Source: Achromobacter pulmonis
GTDB lineage: Bacteria > Pseudomonadota > Gammaproteobacteria > Burkholderiales > Burkholderiaceae_B
Direction: 5' to 3'
Assembly: GCF_002885955.2 (NCBI RefSeq)
Contig: NZ_POQS01000003.1
Coordinates: 282,351-346,350 of the forward strand
DNA length: 64,000 nucleotides
The first letter of the stretch is position 1. Each line of letters starts with the position of its first letter. Under the pieces are notes generated by a model. That model saw nothing but the letters and a program-made list of their open reading frames with translations. It did no database searches and was not told the DNA's origin. The position numbers were made by a program, and so were the translations under genes. Below, in pieces: positions 35,816-45,740 of the stretch.

Positions 35816-35964
35816 AGATGGGTTACGCGCGTTCGACAGTCGCGTTCTTGTGATGATGGCGGCGCGCTGCACCCATCCTACGGGACATGACGAATGCCGT
35901 AGGATGGGTGCAGCGCGAGCGTCCTTGAGCAAGAACTCAAATATCCAGCGCGCGTAACCCATCT
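35816..35964. repeat. Nested palindromic intergenic element (MITE/REP-like)
   Basis: A 149-bp element with an outer 16-bp perfect inverted repeat (35816-35831 with 35949-35964), a 7-bp pair (35844-35850 with 35930-35936) and an inner 21-bp perfect pair (35863-35883 with 35897-35917). The whole can fold into a long stem. The core GTAGGATGGGTGCAGCG resembles palindromic intergenic repeats scattered through many proteobacterial genomes. It fills most of the hutC-hutH gap and ends 27 bases before the HutC operator. Confidence 0.8.
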
Positions 35965-35990
35965 TGCAGCGCACCACGACATCTACCCAA

Positions 35991-36004
35991 CTTGTATATA
36001 CAAT
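35991..36004. promoter_or_regulatory. HutC operator upstream of hutH
   Basis: CTTGTATATACAAT, with the perfect palindrome TTGTATATACAA at 35992-36003, matches the known HutC site type (CTTGTATGTACAAG in Pseudomonas and enterics). It is centred 40 bases before the hutH start. Confidence 0.85.
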
Positions 36005-36037
36005 CATAGTCATCCCCACGACGCCAGGAGTTCATGC

Positions 36038-37579
36038 ATGGACCTGCAAATCCCCCCCGGCTGCCTGACGCTTGCGGATCTGCGGCGCGTCTACCAGGAG
36101 CCGGTGCGCGTGGCGCTGCATCCCGAGGCCGACGCGCCCATCGAGGCCAGCGTCGCCTGCGTCGAGCGCATCGTGGCGCAGGGGCGCACGGCCTACGGCA
36201 TCAACACCGGTTTCGGCCTGCTGGCCAGCACCCGCATCGCGCCCCACGACCTGGAGGCCTTGCAGCGTTCGCTGGTGCTGTCGCATGCGGCCGGCGTGGG
36301 CGAGGCGCTGGACGACGCCATGGTGCGGCTCATCATGGTGCTGAAGATCAACAGCCTGGCGCGGGGCTATTCCGGCATCCGGCGCAAGGTGATCGACCAT
36401 CTGATCGCGCTGGTCAACGCCGGCGTCTATCCGCATATTCCGCTCAAGGGCTCGGTGGGCGCCTCGGGCGACCTGGCGCCGCTGGCGCATATGTCGCTGC
36501 TGCTGCTGGGCGAGAGCAAGGCGCGTTGCGACGGCGCGTGGCTGCCGGCGCGCCAGGCCCTGGCCCGCGCCGGGCTGGAGCCCCTGACGCTGGCGGCCAA
36601 GGAGGGGCTGGCGCTGCTCAACGGCACGCAGGTGTCGACGGCGTACGCCTTGCGCGGCCTGTTCGAGGCCGAAGACCTGCTCGCCGCGGCGCTGGTTTGC
36701 GGCAGCCTCAGCGTGGAGGCCATGCTGGGCTCGCGCGCGCCGTTCGACGCCCGCATCCACGACGCGCGCGGCCAGCCCGGCCAGATCGACGTGGCCGCCG
36801 TCTACCGCGAGCTGCTGACCGAGGACAGCGAGGTCGGCCATTCGCACGCCAATTGCGGCAAGGTGCAGGACCCTTATTCGCTGCGCTGCCAGCCGCAGGT
36901 CATGGGCGCCTGCCTGACGCAGATACGGCAGGTGGCGCAGGTGCTGGAGATCGAAGCCAACGCGGTGTCGGACAACCCGCTGGTGTTCGCGCAAGACGAC
37001 GAGGTGATATCGGGCGGCAATTTTCACGCCGAGCCGGTGGCGCTGGCGGCCGACAATCTGGCGCTGGCGCTGGCCGAGATCGGCGCGCTGTCGGAGCGCC
37101 GCATTTCGCTGATGATGGACATGCACATGTCGCAGCTGCCGCCTTTCCTGGTGAGCAACGGCGGCGTCAATTCGGGCTTCATGATCGCCCAGGTGACGGC
37201 GGCCGCGCTGGCCAGCGACAACAAGGCATTGGCGCATCCGGCCAGCGTCGATAGCCTGCCCACCTCCGCCAACCAGGAGGACCATGTCTCGATGGCGCCC
37301 AACGCCGGCAAGCGCCTGTGGCCCATGGCCGAAAACGTGCGCGACATCCTGGCGATCGAATGGCTGGGCGCCTGCCAGGGCCTGGATTTCCGCGCGGGCC
37401 TGAAGACGTCGCCACGGCTGGAGCAGGCCCGCGCCTTGCTGCGCGGGCGCGTCGCCCACTACGAGCGCGACCGCTTTTTCGCGCCCGACATCGCCGCGGC
37501 CAGCGAACTCATCGCGGCGCGCGGCCTGACGGCGCTGATGCCGGCCGGGCTGCTGCCCAGCGTATGCGCGCAGGCATGA
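36038..37579 (+). CDS. hutH: Histidine ammonia-lyase
   Basis: A 513-residue HutH, which deaminates histidine to urocanate. The self-forming MIO cofactor triad A142-S143-G144 lies in [12 protein letters not shown], at the same numbering as Pseudomonas HutH; NTGFG, NPLVF and the [14 protein letters not shown] loop are also present. The start ATG 36038 follows CCAGGAG. It overlaps the region just before hutI and is controlled by the HutC operator upstream. Confidence 0.97.
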   Translation: MDLQIPPGCLTLADLRRVYQEPVRVALHPEADAPIEASVACVERIVAQGRTAYGINTGFGLLASTRIAPHDLEALQRSLVLSHAAGVGEALDDAMVRLIMVLKINSLARGYSGIRRKVIDHLIALVNAGVYPHIPLKGSVGASGDLAPLAHMSLLLLGESKARCDGAWLPARQALARAGLEPLTLAAKEGLALLNGTQVSTAYALRGLFEAEDLLAAALVCGSLSVEAMLGSRAPFDARIHDARGQPGQIDVAAVYRELLTEDSEVGHSHANCGKVQDPYSLRCQPQVMGACLTQIRQVAQVLEIEANAVSDNPLVFAQDDEVISGGNFHAEPVALAADNLALALAEIGALSERRISLMMDMHMSQLPPFLVSNGGVNSGFMIAQVTAAALASDNKALAHPASVDSLPTSANQEDHVSMAPNAGKRLWPMAENVRDILAIEWLGACQGLDFRAGLKTSPRLEQARALLRGRVAHYERDRFFAPDIAAASELIAARGLTALMPAGLLPSVCAQA

Positions 37580-37593
37580 AAGAGGAGGACGCG

Positions 37594-38820
37594 ATGAGAC
37601 AGGTCTGGCGCAACTGCCACGCGGCGACGATGGCGGACGGCAGCTATTGCGCGATCGAGCGCGCCGCCATCGTGACCCGCGGCGAACGCATCGAATGGAT
37701 CGGCCCCGAGGCCGCGCTGCCGCCGGCCGAAGGCGCCGCGGTCCACGATCTGCGCGGCGCCTGGGTCACGCCCGGGCTGATCGACTGCCATACGCATCTG
37801 GTGTTCGGCGGCGACCGCAGCCGCGAATTCGAGCAGCGCCTGCAGGGCGTGGACTACGCCAGCATCGCCGCGCAGGGCGGCGGCATCGCCAGCACCGTGC
37901 GCGCCACGCGCGCGGCCAGCGAGGACGAACTGTATGCCGGCGCGCGCCGGCGTGCGCTGCAGCTGCTGCGCGACGGCGTGACCACGCTGGAAATCAAATC
38001 GGGATACGGGCTGGACCTGCCCAACGAGCGTAAGATGCTCAGGGTCGCGCGGCGCCTGGGGCAGGCCCTGCCGCTCACCGTGCGCGCCACGCTGCTGGCC
38101 GCGCATGCGCTGCCGCCCGAATACGCCGGGCGCGCCGACGATTACATCGACGAGGTGTCGCGCCGCATGCTGCCGGCGCTGGCGGCCGAAGGGCTGGCCG
38201 ACGCGGTGGACGCGTTCTGCGAGCACCTGGCTTTTTCGCCGGCGCAGGTCGAACGGGTGTTCCGGGCCGCGCGCGACCATGGCCTGCCGGTCAAGCTGCA
38301 TGCCGAGCAGCTGTCGTCGCTGCATGGCGCCGCGCTGGCGGCGCGCTATGGCGCGTTGTCGGCCGACCATCTGGAATACCTGACCGAGAGCGACGTGCTG
38401 GCGATGGCGCAGGCCGGCACCGTGGCGGTGCTGCTGCCCGGCGCGTTCTATGCGCTGCGCGAAACGCAGGCGCCGCCGGTCGATCTGCTGCGCCGCCACG
38501 GCGTGCCCGTCGCGATCTCCAGCGACCTGAACCCCGGCACCTCGCCCGCGCTGTCGCTGCGGCTGATGCTGAGCATGGCCTGCACCCTGTTCCGTCTGAC
38601 GCCCGAGGAGGCGCTGGCCGGCGCCACCGTGCACGCCGCCAGGGCGCTGGGCCTGCAGGACACGCATGGCGCGCTCCAGCCCGGCAAGATGGCGGACTTC
38701 GTCGCCTGGGAGGTGTCGCATCCGGCCGAGCTGGCCTACTGGATCGGCGGCGACCTGCCCAAGCGCATCGTCCGCCACGCCCGCGAGGTGGACGTGGCTC
38801 AGGCCGCCAACGCGGCGTAG
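37594..38820 (+). CDS. hutI: Imidazolonepropionase
   Basis: A 408-residue amidohydrolase that opens the imidazolone ring in histidine catabolism. The metal motif [10 protein letters not shown] is near residue 65, and later ligands lie in [13 protein letters not shown] and SADHLEYL, with DLNPGTSP near the C-terminus. ATG 37594 is preferred: AGAGGAGG lies five bases before it. An upstream ATG at 37576 overlaps the hutH stop. It ends inside the convergent chemoreceptor gene (22-base overlap). Confidence 0.95.
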   Translation: MRQVWRNCHAATMADGSYCAIERAAIVTRGERIEWIGPEAALPPAEGAAVHDLRGAWVTPGLIDCHTHLVFGGDRSREFEQRLQGVDYASIAAQGGGIASTVRATRAASEDELYAGARRRALQLLRDGVTTLEIKSGYGLDLPNERKMLRVARRLGQALPLTVRATLLAAHALPPEYAGRADDYIDEVSRRMLPALAAEGLADAVDAFCEHLAFSPAQVERVFRAARDHGLPVKLHAEQLSSLHGAALAARYGALSADHLEYLTESDVLAMAQAGTVAVLLPGAFYALRETQAPPVDLLRRHGVPVAISSDLNPGTSPALSLRLMLSMACTLFRLTPEEALAGATVHAARALGLQDTHGALQPGKMADFVAWEVSHPAELAYWIGGDLPKRIVRHAREVDVAQAANAA

Positions 38821-40403
38821 GCCTGGCCGGCGGCCGGGACCTGCACGGGCAGCCGGAACGCGCTTACCGCGCTTTGCAGGCGTTGCGCCTGGGCCTCCAG
38901 CGAGGCTGCGGCGGCGGCCGCCTGTTCGACCAGCGCCGCGTTCTGCTGCGTCACGTGGTCCATCTGCGTCAGCGCGGTGTTCACCTGGCCGATGCCGGCC
39001 GCCTGTTCATGCGAGGCGCCGGCGATGTCGCTGACCAGCACGGTCAGGCGTTCGATGGTCCGCAGGATGTCTTCCATCGTGCGGCCCGCCGTTTCCACCT
39101 GGGCCGAGCCGGCCTGCACCGTGGCGCCGGAGGCGTCGAGCAGCTGCTTGATTTCCTTGGCCGCGCCCGCGCTGCGCTGCGCCAGCGAGCGGACTTCGGC
39201 CGCGACCACCGCGAAGCCCTTGCCCTCCGCGCCCGCGCGCGCCGCCTCCACCGCCGCGTTCAGCGCCAGGATGTTGGTCTGGAACGCGATGCCGTCGATG
39301 ACGCCGACGATGTCCTCGATGCGCCCGGCGTCCTGGGAGATCTCGCGCATGGTCGCCACCGCCTGCCGCACCGCGTCCGCGCCGCGCCCGACCACCTCGC
39401 TGGCCTCGGCGGCCATGCGGTTGGCCTGCTGCGCGTTGTCGGCGTTGCTGGTGACGGTGGACAGCAGCTGCTCCATGCTGGCGGCGGTCTGCTCCAGCGA
39501 GGCCGCCTGCTGTTCGGTGCGGCTGGACAAGTGCTGGTTGCCGGCGGCGATTTCGCTGGAGCCCGTATTGATTTCGACCACGCCGTCGCGGACCGCGCGC
39601 ACGGTGCGCGCCAGGCTGTCCTGCATGTCGCGGATGTACGGAATGATCTGGCCCACGCAATTGCCGCCGAACAGCGGTATGGGGGCGGTCAGGTCGCCGT
39701 CGGCGATGCGGCGGAAGTGCGCCCGGATGTCTTCCAGCGGCCGCTTGACGAAGGCCACCACATAACGGTCGCCGAGCACGAGCAGCAGCAGACAGACGCC
39801 CAGCACCGCGCCCATGCCGGTATAGGCCATCTGGCGCCTGGCCGCGGCTTCCTGCAGCAGTTGCGCCTCGTGCTCCCTGGCGTAGGCGCCATAGGTTTCG
39901 ACGCTCTCGGCATAGGCCCGGCTGGCCGCGGCCACGTCGCCGTCGGCCTGGCGGCGGGCCTGCGCGACGTCGCCGGCGGCCAGCTGCTGGCGTTGTGCGG
40001 CGAGGGCGCGGCCGACCACGGCTTCGTAGCCGGCCTGCAGCGCGGTCAGCAGGGCGGCGGGCGTGTCTGTCCTGGCCTGATCCATGAACGCCGCCTGCTG
40101 CCTGCCGGCTTCGCCGAGCGCGGCGTCGACCAGGCGCGCGTCTTCGTCGGCGTGGGCGGACCCGCCTTCGCCCAGGTCCTGCAGCTGATGGGCCAGGCCC
40201 AGCCGCGCGGCCGCGATGCGGTCGTTGATGCGGGACAGCGCCGTGACGTCCTGCAGGAGCGCGTTGCTGGCGCCCAGCGCCTGTCCGGCGTGGCGCAGTC
40301 CGTTGATGCTGATGGCCGACAGGCCGGCGAGCAGGACGCTGATCGCGAGCAGGGCGCTCAGGATCATGCGGCGGATCGTGATATCTCTCAGAAACCTTTT
40401 CAT
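38799..40403 (-). CDS. Methyl-accepting chemotaxis protein
   Basis: A 534-residue class I chemoreceptor. TM1 spans residues 12-34, a helical periplasmic sensor (four-helix-bundle type) spans 35-190, TM2 spans 191-211, followed by HAMP and the cytoplasmic coiled coil with methylation helices. The highly conserved signalling tip reads [20 protein letters not shown] then [13 protein letters not shown]. The C-terminus has no NWETF-like tether for CheR. The signal sensed is unknown. Proximity to hut genes may be chance. ATG 40403 follows GGGAA. Confidence 0.92.
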   Translation of the reverse strand: MKRFLRDITIRRMILSALLAISVLLAGLSAISINGLRHAGQALGASNALLQDVTALSRINDRIAAARLGLAHQLQDLGEGGSAHADEDARLVDAALGEAGRQQAAFMDQARTDTPAALLTALQAGYEAVVGRALAAQRQQLAAGDVAQARRQADGDVAAASRAYAESVETYGAYAREHEAQLLQEAAARRQMAYTGMGAVLGVCLLLLVLGDRYVVAFVKRPLEDIRAHFRRIADGDLTAPIPLFGGNCVGQIIPYIRDMQDSLARTVRAVRDGVVEINTGSSEIAAGNQHLSSRTEQQAASLEQTAASMEQLLSTVTSNADNAQQANRMAAEASEVVGRGADAVRQAVATMREISQDAGRIEDIVGVIDGIAFQTNILALNAAVEAARAGAEGKGFAVVAAEVRSLAQRSAGAAKEIKQLLDASGATVQAGSAQVETAGRTMEDILRTIERLTVLVSDIAGASHEQAAGIGQVNTALTQMDHVTQQNAALVEQAAAAAASLEAQAQRLQSAVSAFRLPVQVPAAGQAYAALAA

Positions 40404-40534
40404 GTGTCGTTCCCAGGTACGGCAAGGAGGCTGCTGACCCGGCAACGGCAAGGCGTCATCAGATATTTAGGCGCTGTTTCATAATTTACGTATGTGTCGA
40501 TTTAATGCGCAAATAGCAGCAAGATCGCGAAACA

Positions 40535-41959
40535 TTATTGCGAGTTAGCGTGTTTTGGCGCGGATTCGGCATCGAGGTCCGGCGCGCTGAACCGCAGCCG
40601 CGAGAAGCTGGCGATGCTGGCCAGCGCGGCGCACAAGGCGCCCAGCCAGAGCGCGATGACGGCGCCCCGCGCGCCCGAGATATTGAAACAGGCCGCCACC
40701 AGCGCCGCGCCCGAGGCCTGGCCCAGCAGGCGCACGGTGCCGATCATGCCGCTGGCGCCGCCGGCCCGCGACGCCGGCGCCGACATCATGATGGCGCGCA
40801 GGTTGGGCGACTGGAAGAAGCCGAATCCGGCGCCGCACAAGGCCATGCGCCAGGCGATGTCCCACACTGGCGGGTCGGGCGGCATCAGGGCCAGCAGCGC
40901 CAGGCCCGGCGCCATCAGCGCCAGCCCCACGCCGCCCAGCACGCCGGCGGGATAGCGGTCGGACAGCCGCCCCGCGATGGGCGCCATCAGGGCCACCACC
41001 ACCGGCCAGGGCGTGATCAGGAAACCCGTCTCCACCTGGGTGTAGCCCAGCGTGGTCTGCAGCAGGAAGGGCAGGGACACGAAGGCCAGCGCCTGGGCCG
41101 CGAAGGCGCAGACGGCGGTGGCGGCCGACAGCGCGAACAGCGGCCGGCGCAGCAGGTCCACGGCCAGGATGGGAGCGGGGTGGCCCGCCTGCCGCCACAT
41201 CAGCAGGGCCAGGCTGGCGGCCGAGACGCCCCATTCCAGCGCCACCCGCGCGGGCGCTGCGCCTTGCGCCAGTTCATTGACGCCCAGCACGAACAGGCCG
41301 AGCGTCAGCGCGCACAAGAGCGCGGCCAGGCCGTCGAAGCCGTGGCGCGCGCGGGTGGTGCCCGGCAGGCCGCGCAGGCCCAGCACCGTGCACAGGATGC
41401 CGACGGGCACGCTGATCAGGAACAGCCAGTGCCAGGAGCCCAGCAGCAGGATGGCCGAGGCCACCGTGGGGCCGGCCGCGAAGGACAGGCCCACCACCAT
41501 GGCGTTCAGGCCCAGGCCGCGGCCCAGCAGGTGCGAGGGATAGATGAAGCGCAGCAGCGCGCCATTGACGCTCATCACGCCGGCCGCGCCCAGGCCCTGC
41601 AGCACGCGCGAGGCCACCAGGGCCGGCAGCGACGGCGCCAGCCCGCTGGTCAGCGCGGTCAGCGTGTAGACCGCCAGGCCCACCATGAAGACGCGGCGGT
41701 GGCCCAGGATCTCGCCCAGCGCCGCGGCGGGCAGCAGGCCCGCCACCATGGCCAGCTGATAGCCGCTGACCACCCAGATGGAGGCCGCGTCGCTGGCGCC
41801 CAGGTCGCGGGCGATGGTGGGCAGCGCGGTATTGGAGATGACGGTGTCCAGGCTGGTCATGCACAGCGCCAGCATGACGGCCAGCAGCGCGCCCAGGCGC
41901 TCCGAGGCCGGCAGGCCGACGCCGGCGGGATAGACGGTGTTGCGAGAGAAGGTGAGCAT
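40535..41959 (-). CDS. MFS exporter (DHA2 type)
   Basis: A 474-residue drug:H+ antiporter-like protein with 14 predicted helices. The N-terminal helix TSLDTVISNTALPTIARDLG is the DHA2 motif D1, and VASRVLQGLGAAGVMSVNGAL is motif C-like. It lies 7 bases downstream of another MFS gene on the same strand, so both are likely one transcript. No adaptor or regulator is adjacent. Substrate unknown. Confidence 0.87.
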   Translation of the reverse strand: MLTFSRNTVYPAGVGLPASERLGALLAVMLALCMTSLDTVISNTALPTIARDLGASDAASIWVVSGYQLAMVAGLLPAAALGEILGHRRVFMVGLAVYTLTALTSGLAPSLPALVASRVLQGLGAAGVMSVNGALLRFIYPSHLLGRGLGLNAMVVGLSFAAGPTVASAILLLGSWHWLFLISVPVGILCTVLGLRGLPGTTRARHGFDGLAALLCALTLGLFVLGVNELAQGAAPARVALEWGVSAASLALLMWRQAGHPAPILAVDLLRRPLFALSAATAVCAFAAQALAFVSLPFLLQTTLGYTQVETGFLITPWPVVVALMAPIAGRLSDRYPAGVLGGVGLALMAPGLALLALMPPDPPVWDIAWRMALCGAGFGFFQSPNLRAIMMSAPASRAGGASGMIGTVRLLGQASGAALVAACFNISGARGAVIALWLGALCAALASIASFSRLRFSAPDLDAESAPKHANSQ

Positions 41960-41966
41960 GTGCCGG

Positions 41967-43652
41967 CTACAGGGATTCGGGGTCGCGGCGCAGCGAGAAG
42001 CCCTGCGCCTCGTTCATGGCCAGATAGCTGATGCTGCGCGACACCACCGGCGGCTTGTCGCCGGCGTGCAGCGCGCGCACCTTGTCCAGCACCATCTTGT
42101 CGGCCAGCGTCATGCGGTCGGTCATGCGCAGGTACTGCATCCAGCTTTCCACCAGGAACGCCTCGCGCCAGACGCCGTCGCGCTCCAGGTCGCGAAACAG
42201 CTGCCATTGCTGCGCGCCGTTGCGCAGCCGCATGAGGCGCAAGGGGCGCGCGGCCTGGATGAGCTCCGACAGCCGCTCGCGCGGGATCTGGTATTCAACC
42301 GTGACCAGCACGGCGCCGTGCTGGGTGTTGAAGCCGGCCGCGGCCAGCGCCGGCTCGGTATTGTCGGCGCGCACCAGCGTCTGGGCGTCGACCTGCTCGG
42401 GCAGGCGCGACCGGTACAGCAGCGCCACGGTGATGCCCAGCATGATGCCGGCGGCCGCCAGCGCGCCCGAGACGCCCATGGTCTCGGCGAAGTGGCCCCA
42501 CATGAACGACCCCGCGGCCAGCCCGCCGAAGATGGCCGTCTGGTACAGCGCCAGCGCGCGCGCCTTGACCCAGTCGGGCACCAGCATCTGCACGGTGGTG
42601 TTGTAGGTGGCCAGCACGCCGATCCAGCAGCTGCCCGACAGCAGCAGGGCCGGAAACGCGATCCACAGCGTATCGGCCAGCCCCAGCGCCAGCAGGCAGG
42701 CGGCCAGCAGCCCGGCGGCGACGCTGACCAGGCCGCTGGCGCCCCAGGCCGCCTGGATGCGCCGCACCACGGCGCTGCCGAGAATGGCGCCCAGCCCCAG
42801 CGCGCCCAGCATGTAGCCGTACAGCAGCGCGCTGCCGCCCTCGTGTTCGTGCGCCAGCAGCGGCAGCAGCGCCCACAGCGCGCTGGCCGACAGGCCGAAC
42901 GCGAACGAGCGCAGCATCACCACGCGGGTCACGGTGGAGTGCTGGGTATAGCGCAGCGCCGCCACCACGCCTTCGAAGATGCCCTCGGGCGGCAGCCGGC
43001 GTTCGGGCAGGTCGCGCTTCCAGCGCCAGATCGCCCAGATCAGCCCGCCGAAACAGAAGCAGTTCAGCAGGAACACCCAGGGCGCGCCCAGCGCGCCCAG
43101 CAGCAGCCCGCCCACGGCGGGTCCGACCGCGCGCGCCACGTTGAAGTTGACGCTGTTGAGCAGTACGGCGCTGCCGACGTGGGCGCGCGGCACCTGTTCG
43201 CCCACGGCGGCCTGCCAGGCCGGGGTGATGATGGCGCTGCCGATGGCGATGCAGAAGACCGACGCGATCAGGGTGATGGGATGCAGCAGCCCGGCGAAGG
43301 CCAGCACGGTGATGAACACGCCGCCGGCCAGCTCCAGCAGCATGCCGGCCAGCATGACCTTGCGCCGGTCGTAGTTGTCGGCCAGCACGCCGGTCACGAT
43401 GGACAGCGCCACCAGCGGAAAGGCGGCGGCCACCTGGATCATCGCCACCATCAGCGGGCTGCTCTGCTCGGTGGTGATGATCCAGGCCGCGGCGACGGAC
43501 TGCGCCCAGGTGCCCAGGTTGGCGAAGAGGTTGGCGATCCAGATGATGCGGAACGCCGGAAAGGCGAAGGGGGAAAGCGTGCTGACTTTCAGTACGGGCG
43601 CGGGCGGCGCGTCAGCGGGCAGATCGTTCGTGGCTGAAACGGGTTGCAGCAT
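41967..43652 (-). CDS. MFS_3 (EntS-like) transporter with C-terminal extra domain
   Basis: A 561-residue protein: about 12 membrane helices (residues 30-420, starting FPAFRIIWIANLFANLGTWA and with LADNYDRRKVMLAG) followed by a soluble 140-residue tail (about residues 420-561, VLVTVEYQIPRERLSELIQA then LFRDLERDGVWREAFLVES). The tail has the look of a dimeric alpha/beta barrel (ABM-like). This layout is known from the MFS_3 'transmembrane secretion effector' family; the role of the tail is unknown. It probably heads a two-gene unit with the DHA2 exporter. Confidence 0.85.
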   Translation of the reverse strand: MLQPVSATNDLPADAPPAPVLKVSTLSPFAFPAFRIIWIANLFANLGTWAQSVAAAWIITTEQSSPLMVAMIQVAAAFPLVALSIVTGVLADNYDRRKVMLAGMLLELAGGVFITVLAFAGLLHPITLIASVFCIAIGSAIITPAWQAAVGEQVPRAHVGSAVLLNSVNFNVARAVGPAVGGLLLGALGAPWVFLLNCFCFGGLIWAIWRWKRDLPERRLPPEGIFEGVVAALRYTQHSTVTRVVMLRSFAFGLSASALWALLPLLAHEHEGGSALLYGYMLGALGLGAILGSAVVRRIQAAWGASGLVSVAAGLLAACLLALGLADTLWIAFPALLLSGSCWIGVLATYNTTVQMLVPDWVKARALALYQTAIFGGLAAGSFMWGHFAETMGVSGALAAAGIMLGITVALLYRSRLPEQVDAQTLVRADNTEPALAAAGFNTQHGAVLVTVEYQIPRERLSELIQAARPLRLMRLRNGAQQWQLFRDLERDGVWREAFLVESWMQYLRMTDRMTLADKMVLDKVRALHAGDKPPVVSRSISYLAMNEAQGFSLRRDPESL

Positions 43653-43664
43653 GGGAATGGGGGC

Positions 43665-43685
43665 GGGGCGCCTTCAGGGCGCCCC
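43665..43685. terminator. GC hairpin between sorB and the MFS_3 gene
   Basis: Perfect 8-base arms GGGGCGCC/GGCGCCCC with a 5-base loop, 68 bases past the sorB stop. No U-tract follows, so it is only a weak terminator candidate. Confidence 0.35.
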
Positions 43686-43752
43686 GGCGAGCGGTCCGGG
43701 TCGGGTAATGGTACGCCGAAGCGGATGGCAGGTGGGCCGGCCCGCCCGTCCC

Positions 43753-44082
43753 TCAAGGTTTGGCCGCCGCGGGCGGATAAGCCTGATTCAGGTACTCCAC
43801 GATCAACGGCACCTGGTCGGGCGGTATCGGGGCGCCGTAGGTGCCCACCATCTTCTTGACCTCGGCCTCCCAGAAGCCCAGCGGCATGGGCGGCTGCGAG
43901 GACACGTAGTCCACGGAATGGCACATCAGGCACAGCGACGCGGCCTGGGCGCCGGCGCCGGTGCCGGGATGCAGCTTGGCGGTTTCCTGGGGCAGCTTGA
44001 TTTCCAGGGCCTGGGCGGCAGGGGCCAGGCAGGCGGCGGCCAGCGCAAGCGCCGGCGCGCAACGACGGAATTGGCGGATCAT
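43753..44082 (-). CDS. sorB: Sulfite:cytochrome c oxidoreductase, cytochrome c subunit
   Basis: A 109-residue monoheme c-type cytochrome that accepts electrons from SorA and passes them to the respiratory chain. A Sec signal peptide ends near AAQA (residue 25); the heme site CLMCH is at residues 51-55, and M66 in SSQPPMPLGF is the probable axial ligand. It starts 10 bases after the sorA stop, so the two form an operon. Known for the family: sulfite is oxidised to sulfate in the periplasm. Confidence 0.9.
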   Translation of the reverse strand: MIRQFRRCAPALALAAACLAPAAQALEIKLPQETAKLHPGTGAGAQAASLCLMCHSVDYVSSQPPMPLGFWEAEVKKMVGTYGAPIPPDQVPLIVEYLNQAYPPAAAKP

Positions 44083-44092
44083 GGCGGGCTCC

Positions 44093-45328
44093 TCAGGCGG
44101 CGGTGACGCGTACGGTTTCGACCACGTTGCGCATGTAGCCGGCCGGGTTCCACAGCGCCTCCAGCGGCTGCGTGTCGCCGGCCATGTTGGTGGCGCGCAC
44201 CTTCAGCTCGTAGTCGCCGGCGGCCTCGGGCGTGAAGTCGGCATGCCATTCGCGGAACGAATAGCGGCCCAGGTCCTTGCCCAGCGTGGCGGCGCGCCAG
44301 GTCTTGCCGCCGTCGGACGAGAACTGCACCTCGCGGATGCCTTTGCCGCCGTCGAAGGCGATGCCGCGCACCTGCACGCGCTTGCCGCGGGTGACGCGCG
44401 CGCCTTCGGACAGGCTGGTGATGAAGCTGCGCACGTTGTAGCGGCCGATGGGACGCGTTTTCTCCGGCGCCTTGCCCGGCGGCGTGCAGGCGCAATCGTT
44501 GTCGGGAATGCGGTAGGCCTTCTGCATCCAGAAGCCGTCGAACTCTTTGTCCAGCACCTTGATGTCGGCCAGGTGCTTGACCCAGTAGGTGCCGTAATAC
44601 CCCGGCACCACCAGCCGCACCGGGTAGCCGTTGAGCATGGGCAGGTCGGCGCCGTTCATGGAGTAGGCCAGCATGACCTCGCCGTCCATCGCATGGGCGG
44701 TGTCCAGCGCCTTCACGAATTCCGGCGTGCCGGGCAGCACCGGGCGGTCCATGCCCTCGAACGTGACCTGGCGCGCTTCGGCGCGGATGCCGGCTTTTTC
44801 GAGCACGCGCTTGAGCGGGATGCCCAGCCAGCGGGCGTTGCCCATGGCGCCGTTGCCCGACTGCCCGCCGCCGACCCGCGGCGAGAAAAAGCCGCGGCTG
44901 TTGCCCGAGCACTGGGTCACGGCCACCAGCTCCACCGGCTTGCCGAAGTTCTGCTTCAGGTCGGACAGCGACAGCTCCAGCGGCTTGTCCACCAGCCCGC
45001 TGACCTTGATGCGGTAGGTGTTCAGGTCGATCGTGGTCGGGATGTTGCCCAGGTGGTAGCGCACGAAGAACGCATCGTTGGGCGTGAGGAGGTTCTCGTC
45101 GAAGACGGAGAACGGCGTTTCCAGTTGCGGCGGGCGCGAGGTCTGGCGGATCAGGGGGCGCTTTTGCGGGTAGGCGATCAAGTCGCGCTCGCCGTTGGCG
45201 AAGGGCAGCGTGACGGTGGCGGGCGCCGCCAGGCTGGTCAGCGTATGGCCGGCCAGCGTGCTGCTGGCGCCCAAAGTACAGGCCTGGCGCAGAAAGCGCC
45301 GGCGCGCATTCGGATCGAATGTGCTCAT
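44093..45328 (-). CDS. sorA: Sulfite dehydrogenase molybdopterin subunit
   Basis: A 411-residue sulfite-oxidase family protein. The Tat signal ARRRFLRQ is at residues 8-15. The molybdenum-binding cysteine is C140 in VTQCSGNSRGFF, and the following GNARWLGIPL and VVPGYYGTYWVKHL segments are typical; a C-terminal Ig-like dimerisation domain holds VQFSSDGGKTW. With SorB it forms the periplasmic enzyme. It is divergent from the diiron-protein cluster, with one small gene between them. Confidence 0.93.
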   Translation of the reverse strand: MSTFDPNARRRFLRQACTLGASSTLAGHTLTSLAAPATVTLPFANGERDLIAYPQKRPLIRQTSRPPQLETPFSVFDENLLTPNDAFFVRYHLGNIPTTIDLNTYRIKVSGLVDKPLELSLSDLKQNFGKPVELVAVTQCSGNSRGFFSPRVGGGQSGNGAMGNARWLGIPLKRVLEKAGIRAEARQVTFEGMDRPVLPGTPEFVKALDTAHAMDGEVMLAYSMNGADLPMLNGYPVRLVVPGYYGTYWVKHLADIKVLDKEFDGFWMQKAYRIPDNDCACTPPGKAPEKTRPIGRYNVRSFITSLSEGARVTRGKRVQVRGIAFDGGKGIREVQFSSDGGKTWRAATLGKDLGRYSFREWHADFTPEAAGDYELKVRATNMAGDTQPLEALWNPAGYMRNVVETVRVTAA

Positions 45329-45469
45329 CTTCTGGTCTCCTCTTTCTTATTGGACGCCCTGCGCGGCGGCGTACAGGGATGAGACTACGCCCGGCGGGCT
45401 GACAAGTGCGTTAATTGTTGCATCGCCCGTTTCAAAATCCGGGATTTCCGCTCGGACGGCCCGCCAAAC

Positions 45470-45492
45470 AAAAAGCCCCCGGCAAGGGGGCT
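45470..45492 (-). terminator. Rho-independent terminator of the 73-aa gene
   Basis: On the minus strand, AGCCCCC-TTGCC-GGGGGCT followed by TTTT, 27 bases after the stop of the small gene. Textbook form. Confidence 0.85.
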
Positions 45493-45518
45493 CTGTGCGT
45501 GGGCTGCGGGAAGACGGA

Positions 45519-45740
45519 TCAGCCGGCCTGGCAGACCGTCGCGTCGCCGCGGGCGGAACCGTCGCGCCGGCTTGCGGTTTCGCGCAGCGGCTGCAGGCGG
45601 GCGTTGCGAAACGGCGCGAAGCATTCGGCCCAGGACGAGGGCAACAGGGGCGTGGCATGGCGCACGGCGTCGCGGCGGGCGTAGTGGCTCAGCAGCTGCT
45701 GGCCGATGGGGGCGTCTCCCAGAGGATGGCGGGTGTTCAT
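45519..45740 (-). CDS. Small hypothetical protein, 73 aa
   Basis: Starts at ATG 45740 (MNTRHPLGDAPIGQQLLSHY) and is followed by a textbook terminator, which supports a real, separately transcribed gene. The protein is basic and soluble, with one internal cysteine and one near the C-terminus (TVCQAG). I do not recognise the family. It lies between sorA and the diiron-protein operon, reading toward sorA. Confidence 0.6.
   Translation of the reverse strand: MNTRHPLGDAPIGQQLLSHYARRDAVRHATPLLPSSWAECFAPFRNARLQPLRETASRRDGSARGDATVCQAG

Noticed and set aside
35006..36019. 337-codon minus-strand frame over hutC and the palindromic element
   Set aside because: It runs through the hutC gene and the repeat, and the plus strand has the GntR and UTRA domains.
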